From positions 186,001 through 250,000 of the forward strand of contig SAXG01000043.1 of assembly GCA_012932865.1 (NCBI GenBank): 64,000 nucleotides of DNA. Direction: 5' to 3'. Under the pieces are notes generated by a model. The model searched no databases. It saw only the letters and a list, made by a program, of their open reading frames with translations, and had not been told where the DNA came from. Positions 44,860 through 55,158 of this stretch are shown piece after piece. This DNA is from Amylostereum areolatum (lineage: Eukaryota; Basidiomycota; Agaricomycetes; Russulales; Stereaceae). The position numbers and the translations under genes were made by a program. The first letter of the stretch is position 1; each line of letters opens with the position of its first letter.

Positions 44860-45224
44860 TGTTACAACTTGTTCAAGGTACTTCATTTCCTGTTTCCTTA
44901 TTAGGAAGGACGTCGCTAAACAACGAGTTACGACTGTGCCCTAGCTCGTAACCGTTCCGACGACATAGCCGCGACTGTGCCACAGTTCATCGGCATCTCA
45001 ACAACACAGCTACGACAGTGCCACTGTTCGTCGGCATCTCGACAACGCAGCTACGACTGTGCCCCAGTCACGTCCCCGTAGATACTCGATGCGATCGTTG
45101 CTCAATGTACATATATTTACTCGACCTCCTCTCTTATAAAAGGAGGCTCAACAAACGAGCCATTCCCCAGCTCGTTCTCTTTGTAAATACAGGACTGTTC
45201 TAATAAGAACCTCCTCTTCTAACA
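44860..45224 (+). mobile_element. candidate solo LTR
   Basis: 365 bp beginning TGTTACAAC and ending CTAACA, the usual TG...CA with 5-bp inverted ends. A TATA box (CTTATAAAAGGAGG) lies near 45131. The inverted ends extend outward by three bases (TAGTGTTA and TAACACTA), and no target duplication is visible, so the call is tentative. No internal retrotransposon region is attached. Confidence 0.4.
44931..45094. repeat. 41-bp tandem repeat, about four copies
   Basis: Units start at 44931, 44972, 45013 and 45054, each with CGACTGTGCC or CGACAGTGCC. The middle two share TTCRTCGGCATCTC. The outer two are diverged. Confidence 0.8.
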
Positions 45225-45250
45225 CTAAAGAGAATCCCAAGCAAACTAAG

Positions 45251-45301
45251 TTGATAAGCTCGCCTAAGTCTTCCGTGAAGACTTACTGCTTCGCTTATCA
45301 A
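45251..45301. other. nested perfect double hairpin
   Basis: The outer stem TTGATAAGC (45251-45259) pairs with GCTTATCAA (45293-45301). The inner stem TAAGTCTTC (45265-45273) pairs with GAAGACTTA (45277-45285) around a 3-base loop. Confidence 0.7.
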
Positions 45302-46590
45302 CCTTCACCTTCGTATAACCGAGACGTCTGGATCACCTGACCCCACCTCTCACGTGTAAGAGTACTGTAGCCTGAGCCGCTTGTCACGTGATAAGGACCG
45401 TCCTTAACAAATATGTTACTTAGATTCCTTGCGTTCAATGAATTAATAGTTCTGGATATCCCTCGAAACGTATACGTCATCGCGCGTTCAGCGCGAGTGC
45501 ATGAGCCCCTGCTGGTCCCGGAGGTCCCAATCCCCAGAACCATCTCGGATGCACGGTCCGGCATTGGGACACTCAGAGCATACTCCCAGCAGGGATACTC
45601 TGAGTGTAAAGCCGGGAGGACACTCCGAGTGTCCACGCTTAATGTACACGCGGAGCACGCTCGGGTGACCACTCCGCGCGCAATTAAAAAAAGATTGTCG
45701 TTTTGATCACAAGCCCTCTGGCAGTGTATGCGAACCAAATGTCCATGTTCGCGTGATGCCCCACTCGAAGCATCGAGCCCGAAGGATCAACTTGATGAAT
45801 ACACACCATTTTGAGGTGAATGGTCCCCAATATGTCAAGTAGTAGACGACCGTTGGCAAAGCACCAATTTTGAGAGCGGCGCGATGGCTTGGTAAGTGAT
45901 GGTGGAACCTTGAACCTCGTCGAACTTGGCGTCCGCGGCTAATATTCCCACGGTCCGGCAATTGGACGCATGCGCTTTGACTCTGTAATGCACTCCTATC
46001 CAACTCTCCCAAACCTATGGACATGAACGCGTTGAACGTCCTGGTGAGCAGTTACTCCAAGCCAGGTGTGTTCGATACGCTGGACAAGAATCCCCGTGCT
46101 TACCGCCAGCGAAGACTGTTAACACCTCACGGACCGATTGCCTGAAAGCGACCCGGCCCCGAGCATACGGCCTCCCTTGCAACTTGCTACGCCGGAGACG
46201 AGCTTGTAGGCCATGCGATGTAGAGTTGCGACCAAGGTACGAGCTTTCCTCCCACCTCAGTCTTCTCCGACGTGTAGCCGCTCACCGCCCCTCCGAACTT
46301 CCAGATAGGTCACTCAGCTATCGTCCGGAGAGATTGCCGTCCAACAGGGCGTCGCCACTTTCCTCCTTAGCCGCCTCAAGCGAACACACTACACCGCGTT
46401 CGGACCCGCATCGTCGCAACCCAGGGCACCAATAGAACGCTCGTTGTTTTATTTACGCTGTATCTTGACAGCTCGCCGACTCGCACCAGCTGCGGACGCT
46501 TTCGCCCCTCTGTGACGAACCACTGCGCATGGGCTAAACATTCTTCAATGTTCTTTCTTGGTACGGTTCCGCGAGCTCGAGCCCCAGGCG
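45302..46590. other. gene-poor interval with hairpins
   Basis: No supported gene. Contains a perfect 10-bp stem ACACTCAGAG (45569-45578) with CTCTGAGTGT (45598-45607), and a second small stem GGACACTC/AGTGTCC nearby. ORFs at 45413 and 46184 have no domains. Confidence 0.45.
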
Positions 46591-46596
46591 CGAACT

Positions 46597-46606
46597 ATAA
46601 AATGCG
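46597..46606 (+). promoter_or_regulatory. TATA box of the intradiol dioxygenase gene
   Basis: CTATAAAATG lies about 110 bases before the ATG at 46711 and is followed by a pyrimidine-rich leader (TCTCCCTCCGCCC), typical of strongly expressed fungal genes. Confidence 0.6.
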
Positions 46607-46710
46607 GGCGGCGGCAGACTCAAGTACTCAACGCTCAACATCTCCCTCCGCCCACTTTCCTTTCCCACCCTGTCCCCTTCTCCTCGATTTCATACTACTC
46701 ACTCGTCAAA

Positions 46711-48316
46711 ATGGTCCTTCTTTCCTCCGCTCTTTACGCCGCCGCTCTTGCCGCTTCCTCTTTCGGTGTCGCCACCGCCCATCCGCACTTGAAGTCGGGC
46801 ACCCCTGAGTTCCTCAAGCGGGCCAACTTCCAGCGCGTCGCTCGTCGCTCCCTCGCCAACTGCCAGGACCAGCTCCGCAAGCGCGGTGGTGTCTATGACC
46901 GCGCCCGCGCCCGTCGCGAAGTCTTCGCCCACAAGGCCAGGCGCGACCTTGGTATCCCCATGGGTACGTTTACTCATATCTTTTATTCGTGAAGACGGTT
47001 GAATCTGACTGAAGACGCATAGTCCCTGTATTCAAGCGCGACCTTGACACGGTCCTGAGCACCGCCCATTTGTCCAACCTTACCGGCGTCACGGCCGACA
47101 GCGACCCCTCGACCCTCTTTACCGGCAACAGTTCCTGCGTCCTTGCCCCCGAGACGACCCAGGGTCCCTACTGTGCGTTTTCCCCTCCCATGTTGTATCG
47201 CCGCTTGGGGTCTTGACAACATGTTTGGCGACCAGACGTCAATGGCGAGTACGTTCGCACCGACATCCGCGAGGACCAGGAGGGCGTGGACCTCTATGTC
47301 GACGTCCAGCTCATCGACGTTAGCACTTGCGAGCCTGTACCCGACGTTTTCATCGACTTCTGGCACGGTATGTCCACCGGTTCCTCTTCGTCGCGAAACA
47401 TCTAACGGTTGGTTCGGTTCTCTCCAGCCAACGCCACCGGTGTCTACTCTGGCATCGTCGCGAGCGGCAATGGGAACAGCGGCGACGCGAGCAACTTGGT
47501 ATGTGTTCATTTCCACATCGACTGTCACCACAACGCTAACTTGCATCCACCAGAACACGACCTTTCCTCCGGGGGATCCAAGAGACCGACGCAGACGGTG
47601 TCGCTCAATTCATCACCGTCTTCCCGGGACATTACACCTCCCGCGCGACGCACATCCACATCCTCGCCCAAGAGAACGGCACGACGTCCGCCAACGGCAC
47701 GTACAAAGCTACCGACGTGAAGCACGTCGGCCAATTTTTCTTCGACCAGGACCTCATCATCACCTCTGTCGAGACGACCGCGCCGTACTCCACCAACACG
47801 CAAACGCTCACGACGAACGCGGACGACCAGATCATGTCCGAGGAGGCGGACACGATCGACCCCGTGCTCGAATACGTCCTCCTTGGCAACGACGTCTCGG
47901 ACGGCATTTTCGCCTGGGGCGCGATGGGCATCGACGTCTCCGCCTCGTACGATATCTCTCCTGCTGCGACGCTCACCGAGGACGGCGGGGTCGAGAATGC
48001 GAACAGCGGGATGGGAGGCGGGGGCATGCCTTCCGGGAGCGGGTTCCCCTCCGGGTCTGGGTTCTCTGGCATGCCTACGGGCACGGCTCCCCCATCAGGC
48101 TCGACCACTGCTGCATCCGCCGTTAGCACGACGGTCGCAGCCACGATCACTGCAGGCAGCACCACCGTTATTTCGAGCGGCATCTCCGCTTCGGGCAGCG
48201 CCCCTTCCGCCGTCGCGTCGGGCAGCGTCCCCTCCGCCGTCGCGCCAGGCAGCAGTGCACCCCCGTCTTCCTTCGTGCTTTCCGGTTCTGCCGTCTGCAC
48301 CTGCACGTTTGCCTGA
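46711..48316 (+). CDS. secreted intradiol ring-cleavage dioxygenase (one-base frame break)
   Basis: Signal peptide MVLLSSALYAAALAASSFG, a basic propeptide-like region, then the dioxygenase domain: SSCVLAPETTQGPYYVNGEY with the first iron-ligand Tyr, VFIDFWHANATGVYSG, and PGHYTSRATHIHILA holding the second Tyr and the His-X-His ligands. Enzymes of this family split catechols between the hydroxyls using Fe(III); secreted fungal forms act on lignin-derived aromatics. After the domain comes a Gly/Ser/Thr-rich tail of over 100 residues ending SGSAVCTCTFA. Exons join in frame until about 47561-47575 (CCTTTCCTCCGGGGG), where one base must be removed to continue with GIQETDADGVAQF. No alternative splice fixes this, so a consensus error or a recent lesion is likely. 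Confidence 0.88.
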
Positions 48317-48845
48317 ACGTTTCTCCTTACCTACTTACTGCTACCACACGGACCCCTAAATACCTACCTTACCCCCTTCTTTCGCTCATTCTTAGGCCTC
48401 GCACTCGCTCCTCGCCCTCTTTTAAAGTACCTGTACCGAGAACGTTTGGGCAGCTAGGTGGCATTATACGTACTGTACTGCATCGTACTGTACTTGTCAT
48501 AACCCTTGGCCGAATGAAACGGTCTCCTGTACTGCGGCTCGCCTGCTTCTACGGATTGCGAATGTAAATTCAGATGTAGGGAGCTTGTTCCCGTACTTAT
48601 TTTCTTATCGCGCGCGCCGTCCCACTCGACCTTGAAATTCAAGCTTCAAGTCGCCCTCATCCAGTCGAATCTCTCGCGAATTCGAAGCAAAAGTCCCATC
48701 ACATGTACTGTATAGCGCAAGAATCGACAAATTACACGCCTCGCAGCCCCCCGTATGTATGTAAAGGACGAGCCCGAGCGATCCACCCCACGGATCCCAT
48801 CCACCCCGAGCACCGGCAAGAAGTTGGAGGCGGGAGAGTCGACGC
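48317..48845. other. convergent 3' region
   Basis: 3' UTRs of the dioxygenase and PHO88 genes. No other gene supported. Confidence 0.5.
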
Positions 48846-49891
48846 CTACTCGTCCTTGGCCTTTGACGCGCTTCTCGGCCTCCTCGATCGCGGCCTTGTC
48901 GGTTTGAGGGTCGGCGGAAGCTGTGAGAGGAGTTAGAAAGATGACGAGAGGAGGGGGACGACGGAGCGGAGGCAAGGAAGGAAGGAGAAGCGCGGGCGGA
49001 GCGAGCGCACGCACGAACGCCAGCAGGCGCAGAGGCGGCCCCAGCGGAGGGGGGGATGAGGTGAACCACACCCCGAAGACGTGGGAAACCAAAGCGAGAC
49101 GCACCACCAAACATGCCGCCTGCCTTGAACGGCCGCTTCAGATCGCCGTCCGCGGCCTGTCCCAGAACGTGGATCTTCACCGGCTTGCTGTCGTACAGGG
49201 TCTTGAGTGCCATCACGCCCTGCACGAAGAGCGGCTGGGTGTACTTGAGGTAGAGGTGCAGGAAGGCCATCATGGCGAGCGAGGTATACGCGCTGCGCAT
49301 CTGCCGACGGGCGTCGATCAGGGGTAAAAAGAAGAAAGAGAGGGAAGACGTACGGCTTTGGAGACTTCGCCGAGGTCATAGTCTCGTACGGTGGTGGTGA
49401 CGAGTCCGCCGGATTCCGGGTTCTGCGGGAGGTGCGTGTGTGAAGCGTGAGCTGGCGTTGTAAAGTACGATAACCGCGACGTACCATGGGATTTTGCGCC
49501 TCGACTGTTCCGTTCGCATCGAGGAAGGAGATAAGCTATATATCAGCGGCGTGCGGGGGAGACCACGCACCGTATTTGAGAACCGTCTGGTCATTTTTCG
49601 ACTTGATCTGGGGCCAGGTAAGCGATGACGCGACAGGCGGGTGGGGGCACGCGACGGACCTTGTAGGAAGTGTAATAGTACACGGCGAGGAGTATGACCT
49701 GGCTGGCGACGTATCCGATGCGCACGTAGTTGAGCACGTCGGGGTCGTCGAACGGGATCTTGCGCGCGACTGGGAGGTTGGCGAACATGGACCGTCGTCG
49801 CCGTCAGCCCGTGCCCGACGTGGCTGGGAAAAAGAGACGCACCCTGCATGACGCCGAGGGAGATGGCGATGCCTTGGATGCCGGAGTTCAT
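48846..49891 (-). CDS. PHO88: PHO88 / SND3 family ER membrane protein
   Basis: Start MNSGIQGIAISLGVMQ at 49891. Exons follow with MFANLPVARKIPFDDPDVLN, YVASQVILLAVYYYTSYK (a membrane segment), IKSKNDQTVLKY, a block ending in DLGEVSKA, SLAMMAFLHLYLKYTQPLFV, and PVKIHVLGQAADGDLKRPFK. This matches Pho88/Snd3 from end to end, about 188 residues. The yeast protein sits in the ER membrane and takes part in SRP-independent targeting and phosphate-transporter maturation. In the last exon the frame reads KRVKG and runs on to 48646. If one A of the AAA at 48862-48864 is dropped it reads VKAKDE and stops at 48846-48848, which fits the family length better, so this end is used. Confidence 0.87.
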
Positions 49892-50481
49892 CTTGCGTGA
49901 TTCCTAAGGAGCGGGGGGGACCGAGGGGAGGAGGAGGGGGGGAGGGTAGAAGTGAGGGAGGGGTTACGGGTGGGACAGAAACTTGAAAGGGGTGAACCAA
50001 GTTCGACCGCTCGGCTCGGGCGACGTGGCCAATGTCCTGCGGCCCGGCAGGTCCGGGCACAGATTTCAAGATTAGACTTCATGTCAAGCTCTCAAGTTTT
50101 CAGCTTCAAGCAAGGTCGAACACGCTGACGCAGAAAAGTGATGGACCGCTGCATCATGAGATGATACACATAGACAGGCCGTAGTCGACCGCGCGCGAAA
50201 GCACCCAGGAATAGCACTCCAATTGATACTCCTCCCACCTGCGATGTCAGTACTTCACACGCGTCTCTCGATATCCATGCCTTCATAGCCTCCAGGAGGC
50301 GAGGAGTCAGCGTGAATTGTCATAAGTACAACATAAACGAATCGTCCGAACCGCAAAGGATGCGTATGTACCCGCAATTACCAAAGGATAAAGATACAGC
50401 TACACTCGTGAAGTCGAAGTCGAAGTCGAAGTCGTAAACAAACACCCGTCCATGCCCCCGTGAAGTCGAAAGATCTGCCAG
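49892..50481. other. intergenic region with a 6-bp microsatellite
   Basis: PHO88 promoter side and 3' flank of the next gene. A GAAGTC hexamer repeat (about four copies) lies at 50409-50436. No gene supported. Confidence 0.5.
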
Positions 50482-51635
50482 TCAGGACATGGGTATCAGC
50501 CACTGCGCAAGAAAGGAGGAGAGGGGACAATACGCACACAAGTACAACAAGTCGATCAACAACGTAGAGCGACACCAGCACCTACCACCACGACACATCC
50601 GTCCCAACGCCGAAAACCCCACGCCCACGCTCACGCCCCAAGGCCTGGCGTCCGGAATCCGTGCGCTCGCCGTCCGAATCCCCAGCTCCAGCGGCGGCAG
50701 CTCCAGCTCGCAGCCTGCGGCGGCAGCGCGACGCGGCTGTGTTGGCATCGCGATGAGCAGCGCAAGCTGGACGGTTTCGACGTCGTCCTCTGGTTCTGCC
50801 TCTCCATGATCTTTCGCGATGGACGAGGAGGCAGAAGAAGCGGAAGGTGCGGGCGGAGGGATGTCGGACTGGTGTTGCGTGAGCTCTGGGGCGGGGGATG
50901 TTCGGCGGCGGTGGAAGAAGGGCACGAGGAAGCGCGGACGGGGGACAGGGCGCGCGGGTTTGTCCTCGTTGGGCGAAGGGCTGAGTGATCCATCCCGGTG
51001 GATGACGGCGCCAGCGAGGGGCTATGCAATGTGCATTACGATGGGCATCGTGGAACGTGACCGACCATTGATATGGATCCAGTCAGCGAACGGTCGCCGG
51101 ACGCGCAGTGATCGTGGCGGGTACGCACCGTACTGCCCTTCTCGGACGCGTTCGCGGCGAGGTAGACCTCCCACATTTTCGGCTTTTCGCCCAGGCCGGA
51201 CGCGCCGCGCCCGCGGCCGAGCGCGGGGTCGATGTAGGTGCCGTTGAGGATGGCGCGGCGGATCCGGCGACGGATGAGGAGCGAGCGGACGATGATCGTG
51301 GTGGAGATGGCGAGCAGGAGCGCCAGGGTCACTGTGGGAGGTCACATCGCTTGTCAGTCCGCACGTCGTTGCATAGCGTCGGAGGGGAAAGAACAGGGGT
51401 CGGTACGCACCCAGAAAGGTGTACACTAGGTCGAGAACGGGGGTCAGTGCGAGTTCGGGCGCAAGTCGAGGGAGATGCTCACGGTAGAGTGAAGAAGAAG
51501 GCCCTCCGCCTCCGCCGCCTCCACCACCGCTGCCCTGTGTAGCGCCGGGATCGAACGTGGCGGACGCAAACTGCGGGCGCGAGAACGAGAACGAGAACGA
51601 GGAAGGAAAGGTGGGGGTGGGGGTCACGGACGACA
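50482..51635 (-). CDS. hypothetical single-pass membrane protein
   Basis: Starts MSSVTPTPTFPSSFSFSFSR at 51635. A Gly run (nine in a row) precedes LYREHLPRLAPELAL. One strong membrane segment follows (VTLALLLAISTTIIVRSLLI) with a basic stop RRRIRRAI. The cytosolic part includes NGTYIDPALGRGRG, PKMWEVYLAANASEKG, then FHRRRTSPAPELTQHQSD and VETVQLALLIAMPTQPRR. This layout is familiar among uncharacterised basidiomycete proteins, but no function is known. The 3' end is uncertain: the open frame runs to 50482, but the likely conserved part ends near 50590 and another splice there is possible. Confidence 0.6.
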
Positions 51636-52285
51636 TTGGCTTGGGTCGTCGACGGGGGGGAGGGAGAGGAGATGGTGGTCGGAGACCAAGTCGCGAATCC
51701 AAGGCGCAGCGCGTGTGGGGAAGTCGCACGAATGCCGCGTTTTCATCTTATCTGCATCGCCCGAGATCCCCGGTACTATAGTTATTGGTGCCTTTGCGAC
51801 TGCCGTCCGCATCCGTGTCCGATCCGTTGCTTGGGTTTATTTCAATAATCATCGAGCGGGATGGGTAAGATCGACGGCCTTCCACTCGAGGGCACGGTAT
51901 GCGGTAGGTACACGAGAATTTGGACGGAGTCGAGCTGGAGGTCGCGGACAGCTCACTGCCTTTGCTTGCGATGCTGGTACGTATGCGCCGGACGGCAACA
52001 AACAGCGGAAAGGCCCGTAAGAGATGGTACATCCAAGTGCCGCACACCGAGGTGGAAAGTCCGGCTGTGATCGCGAAGCACTGACGAATATGATGAACGT
52101 TTTCGGGCGAGGAGAGGGCCACTTCCAACGGACATGTGAAGGAACAATGCCATACGTGCCAAAAAGTTCAATAAGGAAGGGAAAAAACGTCCGGAGAGAA
52201 GCAACATACACAACCGACGCCTATAAACAAGCAATACATACATGCGCGCGCGCGCATCCCCCGCTGCTCCTGTACCCTCGCCCAC
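51636..52285. other. intergenic region
   Basis: Promoter of the membrane-protein gene and 3' flank of VTI1. No gene supported. Confidence 0.45.
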
Positions 52286-53225
52286 CGAGGGACGCTCAGT
52301 GCAGCTTCTCCCAGAGGATGATGGCGATGAGAAGAAGGAGGACGACGACGATGGCCGCGGTGATCACGCGCTGCTTGTACATCCTACCACCAGCTGTCAG
52401 CATTTCGAGCGGGGTACGGTGTGCAGCGAGAGGGTGTGTTCACGTACTGTCGAATCATCTTCTTGAGTGTTCCGGACGCGCGGTTGATCGACGTGTCTGC
52501 CGTCCGAAGCTGCGTGCACCGTCAGTCAGCACCCCACGCCACCACGGCGAAAGCAAGAAGTGGAAAGACGCACCGTGTCCCGCGCGTTCTCGATTTGCTC
52601 CCTCTGCCCCCTCAGACTCCTCAATATATCCGCGCCCTGCTCCTCCGTCTCGAGCGCTATCCGCTGGCTCTCCTGCAACCGCCGCGAACCGTCCTCGAGG
52701 AGGGATGTGCCCGCCAGCAGTCGCGTGCGGTCGCTCGTCCCGTACGGCTCGTCGCTGGTGCTCCCGGGCGCGCCGCCACCGCCGCCGCGGGCGAGGAGGT
52801 CGCCGCGGGAAGCTTGGGCGTGGAGGTCCTTGGACAGCTTCTTGTAGCGGCTGAGCTCGTTTTTGGCGGATTTTATGCGCGCCTGGTATTGCGTGCGCAG
52901 AGACTGGGGGATGCCTTGGATTTCGATCTCCATTTGGGAGACCTGCGCGGGGAGGGTCAGCCTGATGGGCGAGCTGGAGAAAGGAGGGAAGGGGGGGCAC
53001 CATCTCGTCGGCTTCGTCGAGCTCCATTTCCACTCTCCTGAGAGCGGCTTTCTTCTGTTCTGCAGAACGGGCGGAGGTGAGAGGAGGAGGAAAGGAGGGG
53101 GAGACGGACGACGTACCGCCACGCGCATCGTTGGAGTCCCCGTCGAGCTTCTCCCGAATGCTCTGCAATATTTGCTGGAAGTCCTGCTCGTACGAGTCGA
53201 ACAAGGCCGTGGGTGAGTTGTCCAT
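52286..53225 (-). CDS. VTI1: VTI1-type SNARE
   Basis: Start MDNSPTALFDSYEQDFQQIL at 53225. The N-terminal three-helix domain spans several exons (AALRRVEMELDEADEMV, SQMEIEIQGIPQSLRTQYQA, SAKNELSRYKKLSKDL). The Qb-SNARE helix follows with LQESQRIALETEEQGADIL, in which the central Gln is present, continuing LRGQREQIENARDT and SINRASGTLKKMIRQ. It ends in a C-terminal anchor VITAAIVVVLLLLIAIILWE and KLH at 52286. Vti1 works in Golgi-to-endosome/vacuole and intra-Golgi fusion. Length and exon order are normal. It is divergent from the prefoldin gene, with about 480 bp between starts. Confidence 0.93.
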
Positions 53226-53708
53226 GGGCGCGTTCGGTCGACGGACGAGGATGGATGGATGGTGGGCTGAACGCGCGCGGCGTGGCTGCGGGTTCGGCTT
53301 TCTGACAAGTCTGATTTGTCAGCAGAATAAGGGCCTGTGTTGCACGTAATGTGCTTAGTAAGCGGCAATCTGCGAATCGCGTCGCCGTATACGAAAATTT
53401 TTAAATCAGGTTGGCTGAGCTGCTAAGTGCATTTTGAGGTGTTTTCCGACTTTTACTTAAAGATTGTAATAACTCTCCCGGAATTTATTTTTTCAAAAAA
53501 GTAGCTGCAGAGACAATATCATACACCGCTCCTCTATGCATCTCCGGAGTCAGAATGAGCAAAGGATGGATGTTGTGGAACTTATTGAGGCAGCGAGACG
53601 GGGTCGGGGATGCTTATATAAGGGGGGCTGGTTCCTGGTGTCGCCTACCTTAGTTGTCGTCATTGTCAGTAACCTTAAATTACCGTCGTCCTCTCGTTCC
53701 CCGCCACC
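53226..53708. promoter_or_regulatory. shared divergent promoter of VTI1 and the prefoldin gene
   Basis: 480 bp between two head-to-head starts. A CTTATATAAGG stretch near 53613 lies about 95 bases before the prefoldin ATG and looks like its TATA box. Confidence 0.5.
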
Positions 53709-54303
53709 ATGTCGCTCGAAGCCCGTCTCCAAACCGCCTCGTCCGAATACCAACGTCTGCAGGAAGAGCTCTCGAACGCCGTGGAGGCGCGCCAAAGGCT
53801 CGACGCGCAGCTCTCGGAAAACGAGATGGTGAAGAAGGTGCGCCGCCACGGCACCTGCCGTCCGTTTTGTGCTTTCACGGCTGACCACCGCGCAGGAGTT
53901 CTCCCTGCTCACGCCGAACAACGCGGTGTACAAGATGGTGGGACCGGTGCTGGTGAAGCAGGAGCACTCGGACGCCAAGACGAACGTCGACAAACGGCTC
54001 GATTTCATCCGCGGGGAGATGTGCGCCTTTTGTTCCGTGCCTGCTCGTACCCACGATCCGTCGCTGATCTGCGAGATAGAAAGCGCATCGAGGGGCAGCT
54101 GGCGGAGGTGGAGGGCAAATCAGAAAAAAAGAAGCTGGAGGTGAGCGGTGGTTTTTGGGGGGAGCGGCATGCCGTCACTTACGTTGTACGAGAGAGGCTG
54201 ATGGACTGTGCGGCAGCTCGTGGAACTGCAGACGGCGCTGCAGCAACGGCAACAAGAAGGTCAGCCAGCAGTGGCAGGGGCCGCACCGGCGCTGGCAGTA
54301 TAG
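53709..54303 (+). CDS. YKE2: prefoldin subunit 6 (beta-type)
   Basis: Four exons; exon 1 is 53709-53837 and exon 2 begins at 53896. The N-terminal helix is MSLEARLQTASSEYQRLQEE and then EARQRLDAQLSENEMVKKEF. The beta-hairpin part is SLLTPNNAVYKMVGPVLVKQ, and the second helix includes RIEGQLAEVEGKSEKKKLE and LVELQTALQQRQQ. It ends VAGAAPALAV at TAG 54301-54303. About 125 residues, the usual size for this subunit. The hexameric prefoldin passes unfolded actin and tubulin to the CCT chaperonin in the cytosol. Confidence 0.92.
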
Positions 54304-55158
54304 ATGGGCTGGGATGTAGGGGTTGAGGCTGGACGGGGACGCGGCCGTTTCTCGATCCTCCCGTGAGTTTTTTTTCCCTTTGATCGTCGGATGGTCCGAT
54401 TCGAGCGTTTGGCGTACGTGCAACTGTGCTGACCATCTGTTCGACAGGAGCGTGTATCAGCGTCCTAGTATCCCAGACCAAACGACGACAAAGGCCTTGT
54501 TTTGCGCGTCGACCGCGCGGCGGCGTGTGATCGTTTCGCATCCGTTCCGCACCCCATTGCCGTGCGACCGCTGTTCCGCACCCCTTCCCAAGGACCACGG
54601 CCAGGTCACCTTGGTGACTTGGGCCGGTCAAAATGCCTCCGTGCAGATGTCCAATGCAGCAGTAGTGTAACTTAGCAAAGGAGGGCGATACCTGTGTCCA
54701 CGGACAGGGTCAGATGGCGGTTGCCTCGCATATGTTTCACCTTTATGCATTGTACCGCAGCGTGGCACTACTTATGCAGCATGCCCGTACCCCCAAAATG
54801 CCGCGATGAGATGTACTGGGAGCGAGGAAATACGAGGATAAAAGATAAATAAATAAAAAGAGGGGGTTACATAACGCAGGGGGGCGGGCCCTGGGCGGCG
54901 GCTAAAGGACGGAGGAGAGATGTCCCTCGCCGAGTCGCCTTGTCCCTTTGATTTATCCCCGCGCCCACCCCAAGAGCTGGCAGTCCCCTTCTCCCCTCTG
55001 CGACGCCCGTCGCCGCCGCTCCTTACCTCCCGACGCTCTTTTCCTCGCCCACGTCGAGCGCGCCCACCTCGCCTTCATCGCCTCCAGCATCCAGAGACAG
55101 GCATACTCTACTCAACCTCCCCAGTCGGACGCCCTGATTGCACATCTCCTCGCACGCC
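54304..55158. other. intergenic region
   Basis: Holds the prefoldin 3' UTR and the promoter and leader of the SH3-TBC gene. An ATG at 54920 opens a long frame, but it does not join the SH3 reading without a frame change, so it is not used as the start. Confidence 0.45.

Noticed and set aside
44931..45094. CCGATGA on the minus strand within the 41-bp repeats as another hammerhead core
   Set aside because: A stem II-like hairpin follows, but the required GAA and a pairing stem III are absent.
54920..55158. Upstream ATG at 54920 as start of the SH3-TBC gene
   Set aside because: Its frame does not reach the SH3 exon without a frame change, and no intron was found that joins them. MDATQLSRW at 55159 starts the conserved part directly.
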